A stretch of 37,957 bases of DNA from Candidatus Altimarinota bacterium (GTDB lineage: Bacteria > Patescibacteriota > Gracilibacteria > BD1-5 > UBA6164): NCBI GenBank assembly GCA_022565555.1, contig JAIUMN010000006.1:1-37957 (forward strand), read 5' to 3'. A program made the position numbers and the translations under genes. Under the pieces are notes generated by a model that was given only the letters and a program-made list of their open reading frames with translations, was not told the DNA's origin and did no database searches. Positions 1 to 9,121 of the stretch are shown here, piece by piece; the stretch's first letter is position 1; each line of letters opens with the position of its first letter.

Positions 1-2
1 AT

Positions 3-581
3 ATTACAACAGATAACCCGGTAGGTTCTGTTTCATGAACACAAGCAAGCATGAGAATAGTTTCAGAAAGTACGGGTTCTCTTGTTACCAGAACTGGTGG
101 AGTTGTCTCATCAAGAGAACATCTCCTTACTCGTTCTAAGCCTACTATTACTCGTCATAGTGAGACTACTTCTACTACTGCATTTAAGTTTAGTATTACT
201 GCTGATCAAAATAGAAGACTTGACCTTGATGCTCTTGCATTTAATGTACGGGGAATTATAGGGGATGGAATTACTTTTGACTTTAGAAGAGATGGTTCTA
301 ATGAAATCATAGCTTCTACTACTGATGTAACTCTTGCTATTGGTTGAACAGATGTCATACTTACTGGGTTTCAGGATGGTTTTCAAATTGCTGCTGGATC
401 TACTATTACGTATATATTAGAAATATCTGGTGTTGATACTTCTGAATCTGGAAACAGAGACAGAACTCGAGAAGTAAGACTAACTAATTTATTATATAGA
501 GATGATGTAAGTACTCCTTCTGTAATAGAAGTTGCTCCTTATAATATTCTCCCAACTACTCCTTCAACCTATAGATATTAG
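3..581 (+). CDS. C-terminal part of a secreted or surface protein (5' end outside window)
   Basis: The reading frame enters from the left edge and is open to the TAG at 579-581, with in-frame TGA codons at 36-38 and 345-347 read as glycine. The visible 192 residues are rich in Thr, Ser and Ile, with alternating hydrophobic/polar beta-strand-like stretches and almost no Cys. The tail ends in LPTTPSTYRY and has no membrane anchor or LPXTG motif. This looks like the last beta-sandwich segment of a large surface protein of the kind common in Patescibacteria, but no family was recognised. The next gene starts 24 bases downstream and appears to have its own -10 box. The missing N-terminus prevents any statement on signal peptide or domains. 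Confidence 0.75.
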
Positions 582-592
582 TCTTTATATTA

Positions 593-598
593 TATAAT
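593..598 (+). promoter_or_regulatory. -10 box (TATAAT) of a probably leaderless promoter
   Basis: A perfect TATAAT lies seven bases before the ATG at 606, so transcription would start at or next to the start codon. There is no Shine-Dalgarno. No clear -35 box is visible because the upstream sequence is coding. Confidence 0.5.
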
Positions 599-605
599 CA
601 TTACC

Positions 606-1895
606 ATGAAAAAAATACTCCTCACCTCTTTTCTATCTTTTGTAATACTAGGATTATCAGTTTCAGTCACGACCGCGACAGAAGAGAATCAATCAGGAAA
701 TTTATCTATTCCTATGACTGTATTTGGAGATATAGAATATTCAGAAAATCTTTGATGAGCTACACTCAATATATATAGCACATTAAATACACTACTTAAA
801 TCTCAAATATTATCTTGAAATTCTTATGGAAGTAATGATGCTTTTGAGCTTTCTCAAAGAATCAATCTTAACTCTTTTGAAGGAACTCTGAGATATGAAA
901 TTATCTTATGAAATTTTAAATATTCAAATATATCATTAATCAATGTATGAGATTATTGATGTAATGATACTCTTGTGTTTCAAACCAATAAACTTTGTAA
1001 GTATGATTTTAATTTGAGTAATGCGACTCGAACTATTATTAATCAAACAGTTACTCCAACTCCACCAGTAAGTAGTTGAGGATGAGGTGGATGAGGTGGA
1101 TGAGGTGGATGAGGTGGATGAGGCTGAGCCGGAGGACCTCCTGAAACTTGTACTCGCGAAGTTTTGGAGTGTAGAGAGTATCTTGGATCTTATATATGGC
1201 AAAGAAAAACATGATCTACTTGTAATGGTTGAGATGTATGAAAATCATGTAATGCTACTCCTCAATCGAGTGAAGCAATTCAAAACAATCCTAATGCTAA
1301 TAATACTGTTTTTTCTCCTATCTTTTCTCCAGCTACGTGAAGAGAGGTGCAATCAAGAGTACAGGTTAATACGCATCTAAAATCTGTTGTAAAAAATCAA
1401 GGGGTACGTGTCATTATGGAAAGATATGATATTATAATTCAAGAAAAAGGTTTCAATGATACTCTCATTAAATATATAGCTCTTATCAATCCTGAAGTAC
1501 AAAAATCATATGAGGACTTCCTCTTAAATTATGAAAGCTTGTTCTTGAATATGGATAAATTAGTATGAGATAATAATGAAAGTCTCCGAGAAACAACGAG
1601 AAATAATCTCCTAGTCGTGACAAGAGAATTAAATAGGTTGAGTGAGGTTCATAAAGAACATATTACTATCACAAGTAATTGAATCTTTACTCCTACAGAT
1701 ATTGAGCTTAAGAGGCTTACAGACAGAGTAGAGAGAATAATATTTAGAAATATTGATGTTTCTTGAAATATTGAAATGAAAGAAAGCTATAATAATTTCC
1801 TTCTCACTCTAACCTTATTTCGAAGTAGTAATAATTTTGAGTTACGTGATATTGCTGTAGAGTATCTTCAAAGTGTTATTTCACTCAGGAAATAG
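606..1895 (+). CDS. Exported protein with a 17-glycine linker (429 aa)
   Basis: The ORF uses UGA as glycine throughout. The N-terminus (MKKILLTSFLSFVILGLSVS) is a signal peptide. A first domain of about 130 residues has beta-strand character and contains a few Cys. A linker of 17 consecutive glycines follows at about residues 158-174 (bases 1077-1127), coded by TGA, GGA, GGT and GGC in mixture, then a short Cys-containing stretch. The last 190 residues are charged and probably helical, without a membrane segment. Two exported modules joined by a flexible glycine spacer is the simplest reading. No family was recognised and no function is assigned. Transcription probably starts at the ATG itself, from the -10 box at 593-598. 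Confidence 0.85.
1077..1127 (+). repeat. Glycine-codon repeat (9-bp unit TGAGGTGGA) inside the 606-1895 gene
   Basis: Seventeen glycine codons in a row, seven of them TGA, are built largely from the 9-base unit TGAGGTGGA repeated four times. The interchange of TGA with GGN inside one homopolymer is direct support for UGA = Gly. Such a repeat is prone to slippage in steps of three codons. Confidence 0.9.
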
Positions 1896-1940
1896 TTGTT
1901 CTATATGTTCAATTACTGCTTAGCTTATTAATAAAATACT

Positions 1941-2130
1941 ATGAAAGGTTATAAGTAGCGATAATCCTATCAGGTAACTTATCTATATTTATACTCTGTG
2001 CGAAACCTGACTTCAGTATATTGACGATGAAATTGTAGGGTATAGCTAATAGAAATGATTCAATGGTTCAATTTTCCCTAAGACTGGTCTGCCATCAAGG
2101 ATATAATCTTATGATTATATCCTTTTAGTT
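1941..2130 (+). ncRNA. Possible structured small RNA ending in a terminator
   Basis: No frame is open here on either strand, even with UGA as glycine. The GC content is higher than in neighbouring spacers. Pairing segments are visible: CAGGT near 1970 with ACCTG near 2005, and TAGGG near 2036 with CCCTA near 2077. A strong terminator hairpin closes the region at 2097-2124. I compared it by eye with tmRNA, RNase P RNA, SRP RNA and tRNA and found none of their hallmark sequences. It could be a small RNA or just the 3' UTR of the upstream gene; the boundaries are guesses. Confidence 0.3.
2097..2130 (+). terminator. Rho-independent terminator
   Basis: A perfect 12-bp stem (2097-2108 with 2113-2124) with a 4-base loop is followed by a T-rich stretch (TTTTAGTTTTTT). 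The T run lies on the plus-strand side only, so it ends transcription from the left. Confidence 0.8.
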
Positions 2131-2153
2131 TTTTAAATTTTATGAAAACATCT

Positions 2154-2477
2154 TTATGACTTTTGTTTGCTTATCAATAGAAAATAAATACAAAATCAAA
2201 AGCTTATTAAAGCTAAAATCGGTAATCAAGGAAGAAATCTCATAAAAAATAATGTTAGAAAAAAACATATTAAGGATTTTTTTCATTTTGTTAAACTACT
2301 AGGATCAATAATTACTGATAATATTAGAATAAATAAAAATATTTCTCATATATTTGCTCAAATCCATGATGCTATATCATAACCAAGATAACCAATTATT
2401 ATGCATATTAATAATAATCACGCAAGTACAAAGATAAAAATAATACTTCTTTCTAGTTTTATTGTTTCTTTATCCAT
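2154..2477 (-). CDS. Small membrane protein (107 aa)
   Basis: The ORF starts at the ATG at 2477 and ends in TAA at 2154. It is almost entirely hydrophobic, with about four short membrane segments separated by brief charged turns (DPSSLTKGKK at about residues 58-67), and ends in LISKQKS. It lies 33 bases downstream of the baseplate-J-like membrane protein on the same strand and is probably cotranscribed with it. Many glycines are encoded by TGA, which hides it in a standard-code search. No family recognised; a membrane partner of its upstream neighbour is possible but unproven. Confidence 0.75.
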
Positions 2478-2510
2478 GAATTTATTTTATAAAAGTATAT
2501 TTCAATTTTT

Positions 2511-4160
2511 CTACCTTTCATTACTTTGTATGCGGAAAAAAATATTACTTGGAAGTTGTGAGATATTTTTCTTGAAGAATGGGCGGTTTTGTATATCAAC
2601 ATAACTAATAAAAACATCATTGAGAAGTATGCGTTCCGCCTCATGTTTATCTACTCATCTAATACGCTCAGAGAGTCTTTCTATATAAGTATTATTATCG
2701 TGAAGAAAATCATGTTCAGAAAGTACCTCTATTTCAAAGCTCGCTTTGAGTCTAAAAGGGCGTTCCTGTCGACTAAGGAGTTCAATTGCCTTGAGTGAAG
2801 ATTGATCAACTTGAAGTATCTTTTCTATACCTTGAAGTTGTTTTTCATTGATACGATGTCTTAGTCTTTGTATGATATCTCATTCATTAAATACAAATCC
2901 TCTCAGTTCCATGATTCATTGAAGCTCAAAGCTTTCAGCTGCATCTCATGCTTTGAGATTATCTACTACGGATATTTGAGGTGTACTATAATCTAAAGTA
3001 TTTGGAAGCGTGAGAAGTGATTTCTGTACTCATCATAAAATATTATTTTCCAGTATATCATATCTTAATTGTAAAAGTACTTCATTACGAAGTCTTTCTG
3101 TAAGTATACGTTTTGCAATATCAATATCACTTTGTGCTACGATACTTATAAATTCCTCACTTCCTCATGAAAAATCTTCAATTGATTCAGCATAAATAAG
3201 TTCTTGTGATTGTTCTCAAAGTCATGGAAGTGTTAACTTTGTTCATGAGCTTATATTTCACCGTATACCACTTATGTTTCAATGTATATCTTGTGTTCTT
3301 GCAGATACAATTACTTCTTTTACTCATGGCTCTGTTTCTGAGAAGTTATCAGCTAATCCAGCAGGAATTTGTATCCAACTATCGATATCATACACTATAC
3401 CTTCTTCTGTTATAAAACGAGTATTTGGTACAAGGGAAATAGAGTCGGTAGTATAGTTATAGATACGAATACTTCCAACTGCTGTTTGATTATCCTTTGC
3501 TTCTTTTATACTCGTGCCAAACTCTTCACGCATCTCAATTACTTTTGTTATTCTTTCAACTTGAACATTTCGATTATCTCCCAAAATACTTCATGATTGT
3601 TCTTCTGTAAGAGTGAAATTAAGTACCTCTTTTCGTACTGAAAGCTCAGGCTTAATAGTTATAAAGGTTTTACTTATAGCTAAATAGTATATAAAGGTAA
3701 AAATAATTATAGATACAAAAAAGAGTCATAGCGCAAAATGAAAAGGTACTTTTTCATTTATTTTTTTTGTGTTACTTTTTAATTTTGCTACATTTTTGTT
3801 TTGTTCAAATATATCAAAAATCTCATTTTTATAGTATTTTAGTTGATACCAGAAATATTCCCATATGGTAAAATTCTTTTGAAGTATGTTACTTTGAGAT
3901 GCATCTTGAATAACTTCTTTGTTACGGATAAGTGAATACTCAATTCATAGGCTTTGTCATATTTTTCTTGAGAGTCTATCTGAAGTAATAATTACAAGTC
4001 GATGAGCTTTTGGGACTTTATTACGAAGCATCTTGAGAGAGATGTAATTGTGGAGCAGGGGATGTCATACAGGTATATCAAGAAAAATATCTTTGGATTC
4101 ACTCAGTTCTATTTTTTGTATTATATCTATGATAGTATCATCTATTTTAATGGAGATCAT
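2511..4160 (-). CDS. CPR-type single-pass membrane protein with baseplate-J-like extracytoplasmic region (549 aa)
   Basis: Residues 1-75 form a cytoplasmic domain (PVGHPLLHNYISLKML, then RLVIITSDRLSRKIGQSLGI) like the nucleotide-hydrolase-like N-terminus seen in many Patescibacteria membrane proteins. A basic, Lys/Asn-rich linker leads to one membrane helix at about 141-163. The large outside part contains a conserved-looking segment (RIYNYTTDSISLVPNTRFIT at about 227-246), a Gly-rich motif (NISGIRGNISSGTKLTLPG) and a long helical C-terminus. From memory, this layout matches CPR proteins annotated as baseplate J/gp47-like; the true function is unknown. The start is the first ATG after the upstream stop at 4170. 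A -10-like TATAAG lies eight bases before it. A small membrane protein gene follows. Confidence 0.75.
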
Positions 4161-4487
4161 GTAAAGGTCTTATAGGTAAATATACTGTATAGATTATCTA
4201 CAAAGCTTTAAAAATCAATTATTTATGCAATAAGTTTTTTTCTATATTTTATTTTATTTAATAATATTTATATTTTTATTAATCGTAATATTAAAGTATT
4301 ACAAAATCATTATTTATGTATATAATTTTTATTTTTCATGGTTTTGAAGTATTTTATTTAACCCTCGTAATTTAAAATATTACTTACTACACTATCCTAT
4401 TTTTTATGTATTTATTCACAAAAAACTTGATTTATTAAAAGCGTTTGTTATATTAAAGTCAATATTTACAACTTATTTTTTCTACGT
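4161..4487. other. AT-rich intergenic region between divergent genes
   Basis: A spacer of 327 bases, very AT-rich, with homopolymer runs and small inverted repeats around TAATATT. I see no ORF longer than about 15 codons, no tRNA and no hairpin with a T run. It must hold the promoters for both flanking genes, since they diverge from it. Confidence 0.6.
4169..4174 (-). promoter_or_regulatory. -10-like box (TATAAG), leaderless arrangement
   Basis: Read on the minus strand, TATAAG ends eight bases before the ATG at 4160. No Shine-Dalgarno is present between the two. Confidence 0.4.
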
Positions 4488-5528
4488 ATGAATTTTATAA
4501 TGCGAAATCTTTGATGGGTCTTTCTCTTTCTATTTTTCTTATTTATGCTTTTTATCATAGCTACAAATAATCCAAATACTGTTAATACGGGTACTGATCA
4601 GACAAGTAACCAAGATATAGATGAGAGTGATGTTCAATCAGAGGATAATCAATATGATTTAGTTGATTGTCTCATTGATAGACTCGAAAATGAAGCAAGC
4701 CTCGAAAATCCTTCTGAGGATATAGGCGAAGATAATTGAAATAATGAAAGAGTTTCATTTTTTTCTCGCCTCTTCTCTCGTTGAAGTTCAAATGATACTG
4801 AAGAACAAGATGAAGTATGAGTTGATGATTCTTTACTTTCTGAGGATAATGATGATATCGAGCCTTCTCCTACTGCTCCAGAGGTTCTATATTCTCCTTC
4901 CGATCACAATAATCAAAGCCATCTTTCCAAGTGAGATAATACATATATAGCTTCCGGTATTTCTCTTCTTTCAGCTGAGTATATATATGATTTTCAACAA
5001 ATAAGTGAGTGAAATACCGACTTTACTATAGACTCAAATGACTCTTATTTTAGTGTATCTGTTCATTCACTTCGTCTCAATGATGCATCTTTTACAAAGA
5101 CACTCTGATATCTGATGAATGGAGATATAGTTAGAAAAATCTGAGAAAAAAACATATATTGATGCTTTGAGATAGAAGTAATGATGTCACAAACTTCTCA
5201 AGGAAAGAAAGGTTTTGTGTGTGAAAAATATATTACAGAGCTCATGGTTGAGTCAGAAGAAATAAGTAATGGTGAAGTAAAAAAAGACTACGGGATTATT
5301 CTTTCTTCTTTTCCACAGACAGAAATAGGTGATATTATTACAATAACAAGTTTTCAATACGATATTGATGATGTAGCTCTTTTTGAGGGTGATACGATTG
5401 ATCAGATGACAGAAATAAGTAACACGTGATGCTTTACTTGAAGAGTGTACTCAGTATCTCAAGCATGATACAATGAGCTTATTTGACTTGTTCAAGAGTT
5501 TTGTATCCAAGATATTTATAAACATTAA
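4488..5528 (+). CDS. Membrane-anchored acidic exported protein (346 aa)
   Basis: The ORF starts MNFIMRNLGWVFLFLFFLFMLFIIA, an uncleaved signal anchor or long signal peptide; the second Met at codon 5 is an alternative start. Residues 25-140 are very acidic and low-complexity (runs of Asp, Glu, Ser, Asn), probably disordered. From about 155 to the end a beta-rich folded domain follows, with a few Cys that could pair outside the cell. No family recognised. Many TGA glycines are present. The glycosyltransferase follows after 63 bases, so cotranscription is possible. Confidence 0.8.
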
Positions 5529-5591
5529 TCGGACTTTGATTATTTTTCAAAATACATATACTCGCTGTATTCTAGATTTCTAATAGGGTTT

Positions 5592-6713
5592 ATGTGAGAT
5601 AAAAAAATATGTATACTTCATGATACTTTTCTCTATAAATGATGATGAGAACGTCTCATACTTATGATGTGAAAAGCACTTCGCGCTGATATTGCCTCTT
5701 GATTTTTTAGTGCTTGAAGTTTTGATTTACGTAAAGAGTGATTTGAATGAAAAATGATTTCACTTTCATCAGAGATATATAAAAAATGACTCAGACACCT
5801 TAAGCTAAAGTTTGCATTTTTATTTCGAACAAAATTTTTACGTTCATACGATATTGTGCTTTTTAGTTGAGATAGTATATCATGAGTGCGTAACTGTCAT
5901 CCTGATTCATTAAAAGTGTATTATTGTCATACTCCACCACGATATATTTATGATTTACATAGTTTGTATAAAAGTAAACTTTCGTGATTTCAGAAGGTAT
6001 TCTTTGTATTATGATGTAAGATATTTCGTTTTTTGTACGAGCGTGATATAAAAAAAATGGATATTATTCTTACTAACTCAAAAAATACACAAGCGCGAAT
6101 TCAGAAGTATCTTTGACTCAGCTCTATGGTTGTTTATCCTCCTGTTGAGCGATCTAAGTTTCAATATATAGACGATAAAAACTATTTTCTAAGCTTTGCG
6201 CGCCTGGCTGATGCTAAGCGTGTTGATATGATAGTAGAAGCTTTCCGCAAACTTCCTCAGGAAAAACTGATTGTAATTTATTGAAAAAATGATCCACAAA
6301 GAGAAAAAATACTTACTCTCGCTATGTGATATAAGCAGATTGAGTGCATAACCCTTGACGATAATGATGAATTATATAGTTATATATGAAATGCTCGAGC
6401 AACTATATATATACCCGTAGAGGAAGATTTCGGAATGAGTCCAGTTGAATCTATGTCAGCCTGAAAGCCAGTTTTAGGTGTACATGAGTGAGGACTAAAA
6501 GAGAGTATTGTGCATACAGAAACATGATATCTCCTTGAGAGTGATTTTAGTGTAGATGATATAGTCTCTGCAATATGATACTTTAGTCCTGAAAGATGCC
6601 GTTCTATGAAAGAAAACTGCCAAAAACAAGCTGAGAATTTTTCTCTAGAAAATTTTGAATACATCCTCCATGATATCCTTGAGAAATCCTATAATAAAAA
6701 GAAGTATACATAG
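5592..6713 (+). CDS. Family 4 glycosyltransferase (373 aa)
   Basis: A GT-B fold retaining glycosyltransferase that would move a sugar from an activated donor to a surface glycan or lipid acceptor. The N-terminal half has ILHDTFLYKGGGERLI, the acceptor-side glycine loop. The C-terminal half has the donor-site signature EEDFGMSPVESMSAGKPVLG with the two glutamates of the EX7E motif, followed by GGLKESI. Length is usual for GT4. In the standard code it would be broken at more than 20 TGAs. It sits between an exported protein and a convergent STAS gene. A sugar transferase on the minus strand at 9122-10597 may belong to the same pathway. Donor and acceptor cannot be told from sequence. Confidence 0.9.
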
Positions 6714-6729
6714 TATACTTCTTTTTATT
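6693..6729. terminator. Bidirectional terminator overlapping the glycosyltransferase stop
   Basis: A 16-bp perfect stem (6693-6708 with 6714-6729), loop of five bases containing the TAG stop. A-rich on the left and T-rich on the right, so it can serve both convergent genes. Confidence 0.85.
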
Positions 6730-6739
6730 ATATTAGTAC

Positions 6740-7090
6740 TTATTTCATGGCATTGATTGCCTCCTCTTCGCTATCAACTGTAGGAATGATGGTTGTTATT
6801 CCTACAAGCTCAAGTACATCCTTTACTCCCTCATCACAATTACTGATATGCATTTTCCCATTACTTTCCTCAAGATTAGAAAAGACATCTGCGATATATC
6901 CAATTGACTTTGAATTCAGATACTTAAGTCATGACATATTAAAAAGAATCTTTTTATCAGTAAACTCTCCGATACTTTCATATATCCCTGTAAAAGTCTT
7001 ATCTGCGTTTGTTTCATCAAGCTCTCAGGTAAAATCAAACACTATAATATCTCCAACATTTCTGAGTTTTACTTCCATAAGAGTTTCCAT
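6740..7090 (-). CDS. STAS-domain protein, anti-sigma-factor-antagonist type (116 aa)
   Basis: One STAS domain fills the whole protein. It has the central strand VGDIIVFDFTGELDETNA and the segment FNMSGLKYLNSKSIGYIADV, where anti-sigma antagonists carry the phosphorylated Ser in a D-S-S/T-G context; here it reads NSKSIG. Family members bind a partner kinase or phosphatase in the cytoplasm and switch it by phosphorylation. No anti-sigma kinase gene is adjacent, so the partner is unknown. The start at 7090 is followed by a second in-frame Met at codon 5. A -10 box (TACAAT) lies six bases upstream and there is no ribosome binding site, so the mRNA is probably leaderless. Confidence 0.85.
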
Positions 7091-7096
7091 ATAATG

Positions 7097-7102
7097 ATTG
7101 TA
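7097..7102 (-). promoter_or_regulatory. -10 box (TACAAT) of the STAS gene, leaderless
   Basis: On the minus strand TACAAT is followed by six bases and then the ATG at 7090. The divergent tsaE gene starts at 7129, so the promoters of both genes share a 38-base spacer. Confidence 0.45.
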
Positions 7103-7128
7103 TTAGTAATTAATATACATTAGTATAT

Positions 7129-7593
7129 ATGAAAAACACAGGAAGTGCAAATATTTCTTCTTCTAAAACACAAAAAATATTTCATAATATGTGAGTCGAG
7201 GATTACAGGAATATTAACATAGAGATTCCAGCAGGATCCCTCATATATCTTTATGGTTCAGTTGGAATGTGAAAAACAACTCTTTCTCAGATACTCTTAG
7301 GGCGTTTTACATGAAAACAATGAGTCTTTACCTCACCAACTTATACCTATTATAATTCATATTGAGACAATATATACCACTTTGATCTCTATAGGCTTCA
7401 AAATTATGAAGAGTTTTTAATGATAGGATGAGAAGATATTCTACTCAATCGCTCAACATGATATATATTGGTTGAATGGCCAGAACTTATAGAGAAATAT
7501 ATTTCAGCCGATATTTCTTTGTATATTGAAGTATGAGATTCTCATGATACTCGAAATCTTAGGGTAGAGTTTACTCCTCAATATCTCTCATAA
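7129..7593 (+). CDS. tsaE: tRNA threonylcarbamoyladenosine biosynthesis ATPase TsaE (154 aa)
   Basis: TsaE is the ATPase partner of TsaD and TsaB in making the t6A37 modification of ANN-decoding tRNAs. The Walker A motif reads YGSVGMGKTT, with its invariant second glycine encoded by TGA at 7270-7272. The family signature SPTYTYYNSYGDNIYHFDLYRL follows, then the LVEWPEL segment with the conserved Glu and Trp. Length is typical. Its 3' end overlaps the convergent 7TM gene by 23 bases. tsaB, tsaC and tsaD are not in the window. Confidence 0.93.
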
Positions 7594-9118
7594 CTTCCTT
7601 AAATCTCAGGTATTCTGTAATACGTAGTCCTGTAAACTGGGCAAGATAAAAGTTTATAGGGAGAAGGAAAATAAGAAGCTCTGGATATGAGAAAAGAATA
7701 ACTCTTATTATGTCTAAGCTTGATCAAAGAGCGAGTATAACTGCAATAAAGAGAGTTCAGAAAATGGATCAGCTGTACTCCGGGAGCTCTTTTGATGTAA
7801 CAATAACAAGAAATCTCTCACTGATAATGATGAAAAATATAAATGTAATAAGGGTGTGAAATTCAATTTGCCAAATATTGAAGTATGCAAGAAGATGTCA
7901 AATAAGAAAGTACAAAAGGATATTACAAATAATAAGGAAGCTAATTTTTGGAGTATAAAGAAGCGCGTATCTATTAAGGTATTGTGCTATTAAGATGTTT
8001 ATAATTCAGAGGATTATAAACAGTATAAGTATCTCCAAAATACCTATATCAATCATAAGATATGTAAGAAACACTGGAATAATGATTCAGAGAGTATTGA
8101 TTCAAATAAGATGCTTACTTATACTTATTGCAGTAATAAAAAAAGGTATTAATAGGAGAAGATAGAGTTCAGATTGCGTAAGATATCTTCAGAGATATTG
8201 AATCTGCGAAGAAAGAAAAAATAAAGGATGACTCCGCATATCAAATCTTAAATCAAGAAGTGAATATCCATTTTGAATGAGGCTTTGTTTAAGGTTTATA
8301 TATGATACGGGGTATCTGAGTAGCTCATTTAAATGTATATCACTCAATAAAAAAGCATTCCAATTTATAGGAACATCTGAAAAACTATTTCGAAAATATT
8401 CTCTAAAAAGAGTGCGATTATAAGAGCTCAGTAAGGCAATATTTTCTATAGTATTTTCTATATTTCCATGTCTTAAAAATGTAATAGAGAACTCTTTACT
8501 TCATAATACTACTATATAATCAGAACTTACAGGATATCTACTCCTAAACTCTCTAAAGCGATCTCAGAAGTGAATATCTTGCAATTGCTCTTCACGGAAA
8601 AATCATACCTCATCTATAAGTACTCCTCTGTGTTTTGCGAGAGCTTTGAAGTCATCAAAACTATTTTTCATATTTTCCTCAACTACAAATATCATAGCTT
8701 CAGAAAACACAAATACTTCAATATCAGATTGATATACCGGGAGTTCTATATTACCCAATATTCAGAATATAGTAAGTTCTATATCTTTTGTCCCCGCTTC
8801 ATCAAATACGTAGTTTAATATTTGAGTATTCTCTTGTATTTCCTCTTGTATTTCCCATTGAAAACGGAGTTCAACATCCGAAAATCCATCCTGGGCTATT
8901 TCTTGTAACTGATTAAGATCTATAATAAAAGGACTTCATAGAGCAATATTTCTACGATAACTTATGCTATAGTTCTCAAGCGTATCTTGAAGTATATTAA
9001 GGCGTGCAGTATCTTCAAGATCTTCTTCTGTGATATCTTCAGCATATGTTATTTGAAACAATCATGCTATCATAAGAGTAAAGAAAAGTACTTTTATTAT
9101 ATTCGATATATATTTCAT
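7571..9118 (-). CDS. Seven-transmembrane protein with exported N-terminal domain (7TM_transglut-like, 515 aa)
   Basis: A signal peptide (about residues 1-27) is followed by roughly 300 residues outside the membrane. These contain DUF-like strands, no Cys and no visible transglutaminase triad. About seven hydrophobic helices fill residues 300-510. The last loop reads SYPELLIFLLPINFYLAQFTGLRITEYLRFKEV, which resembles the end of the 7TM module fused to inactive transglutaminases (Pfam 7TM_transglut), recalled not searched. Its role is unknown; family members are thought to sense or process envelope ligands. The gene starts three bases after the stop of the upstream sugar transferase, so the two are translationally coupled. 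It overlaps tsaE convergently. Confidence 0.75.
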
Positions 9119-9121
9119 GGT

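Noticed and set aside
1087-1380. Plus-strand ORF with a repeated MDEVDEVDEVDE start
   Set aside because: This is the glycine repeat read in another frame. The correct frame is open from 606 to 1895 when TGA is glycine.
606-1895. Series of short ORFs suggesting a decayed pseudogene or selenoprotein/readthrough
   Set aside because: The same fragmentation occurs in essential genes (der, aspS, lexA, tsaE), always at TGA and usually at conserved glycines. Code reassignment explains all of it.
1941-2125. tmRNA, RNase P RNA or SRP RNA
   Set aside because: None of the diagnostic sequences (tmRNA tRNA-like ends, RNase P P4 core, SRP GGAAGG/AGCAGC loops) could be found.
6380-6664. Minus-strand ORF of 94 codons inside the glycosyltransferase
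   Set aside because: The plus strand carries the EX7E donor motif through the same bases, so the minus frame is a shadow.
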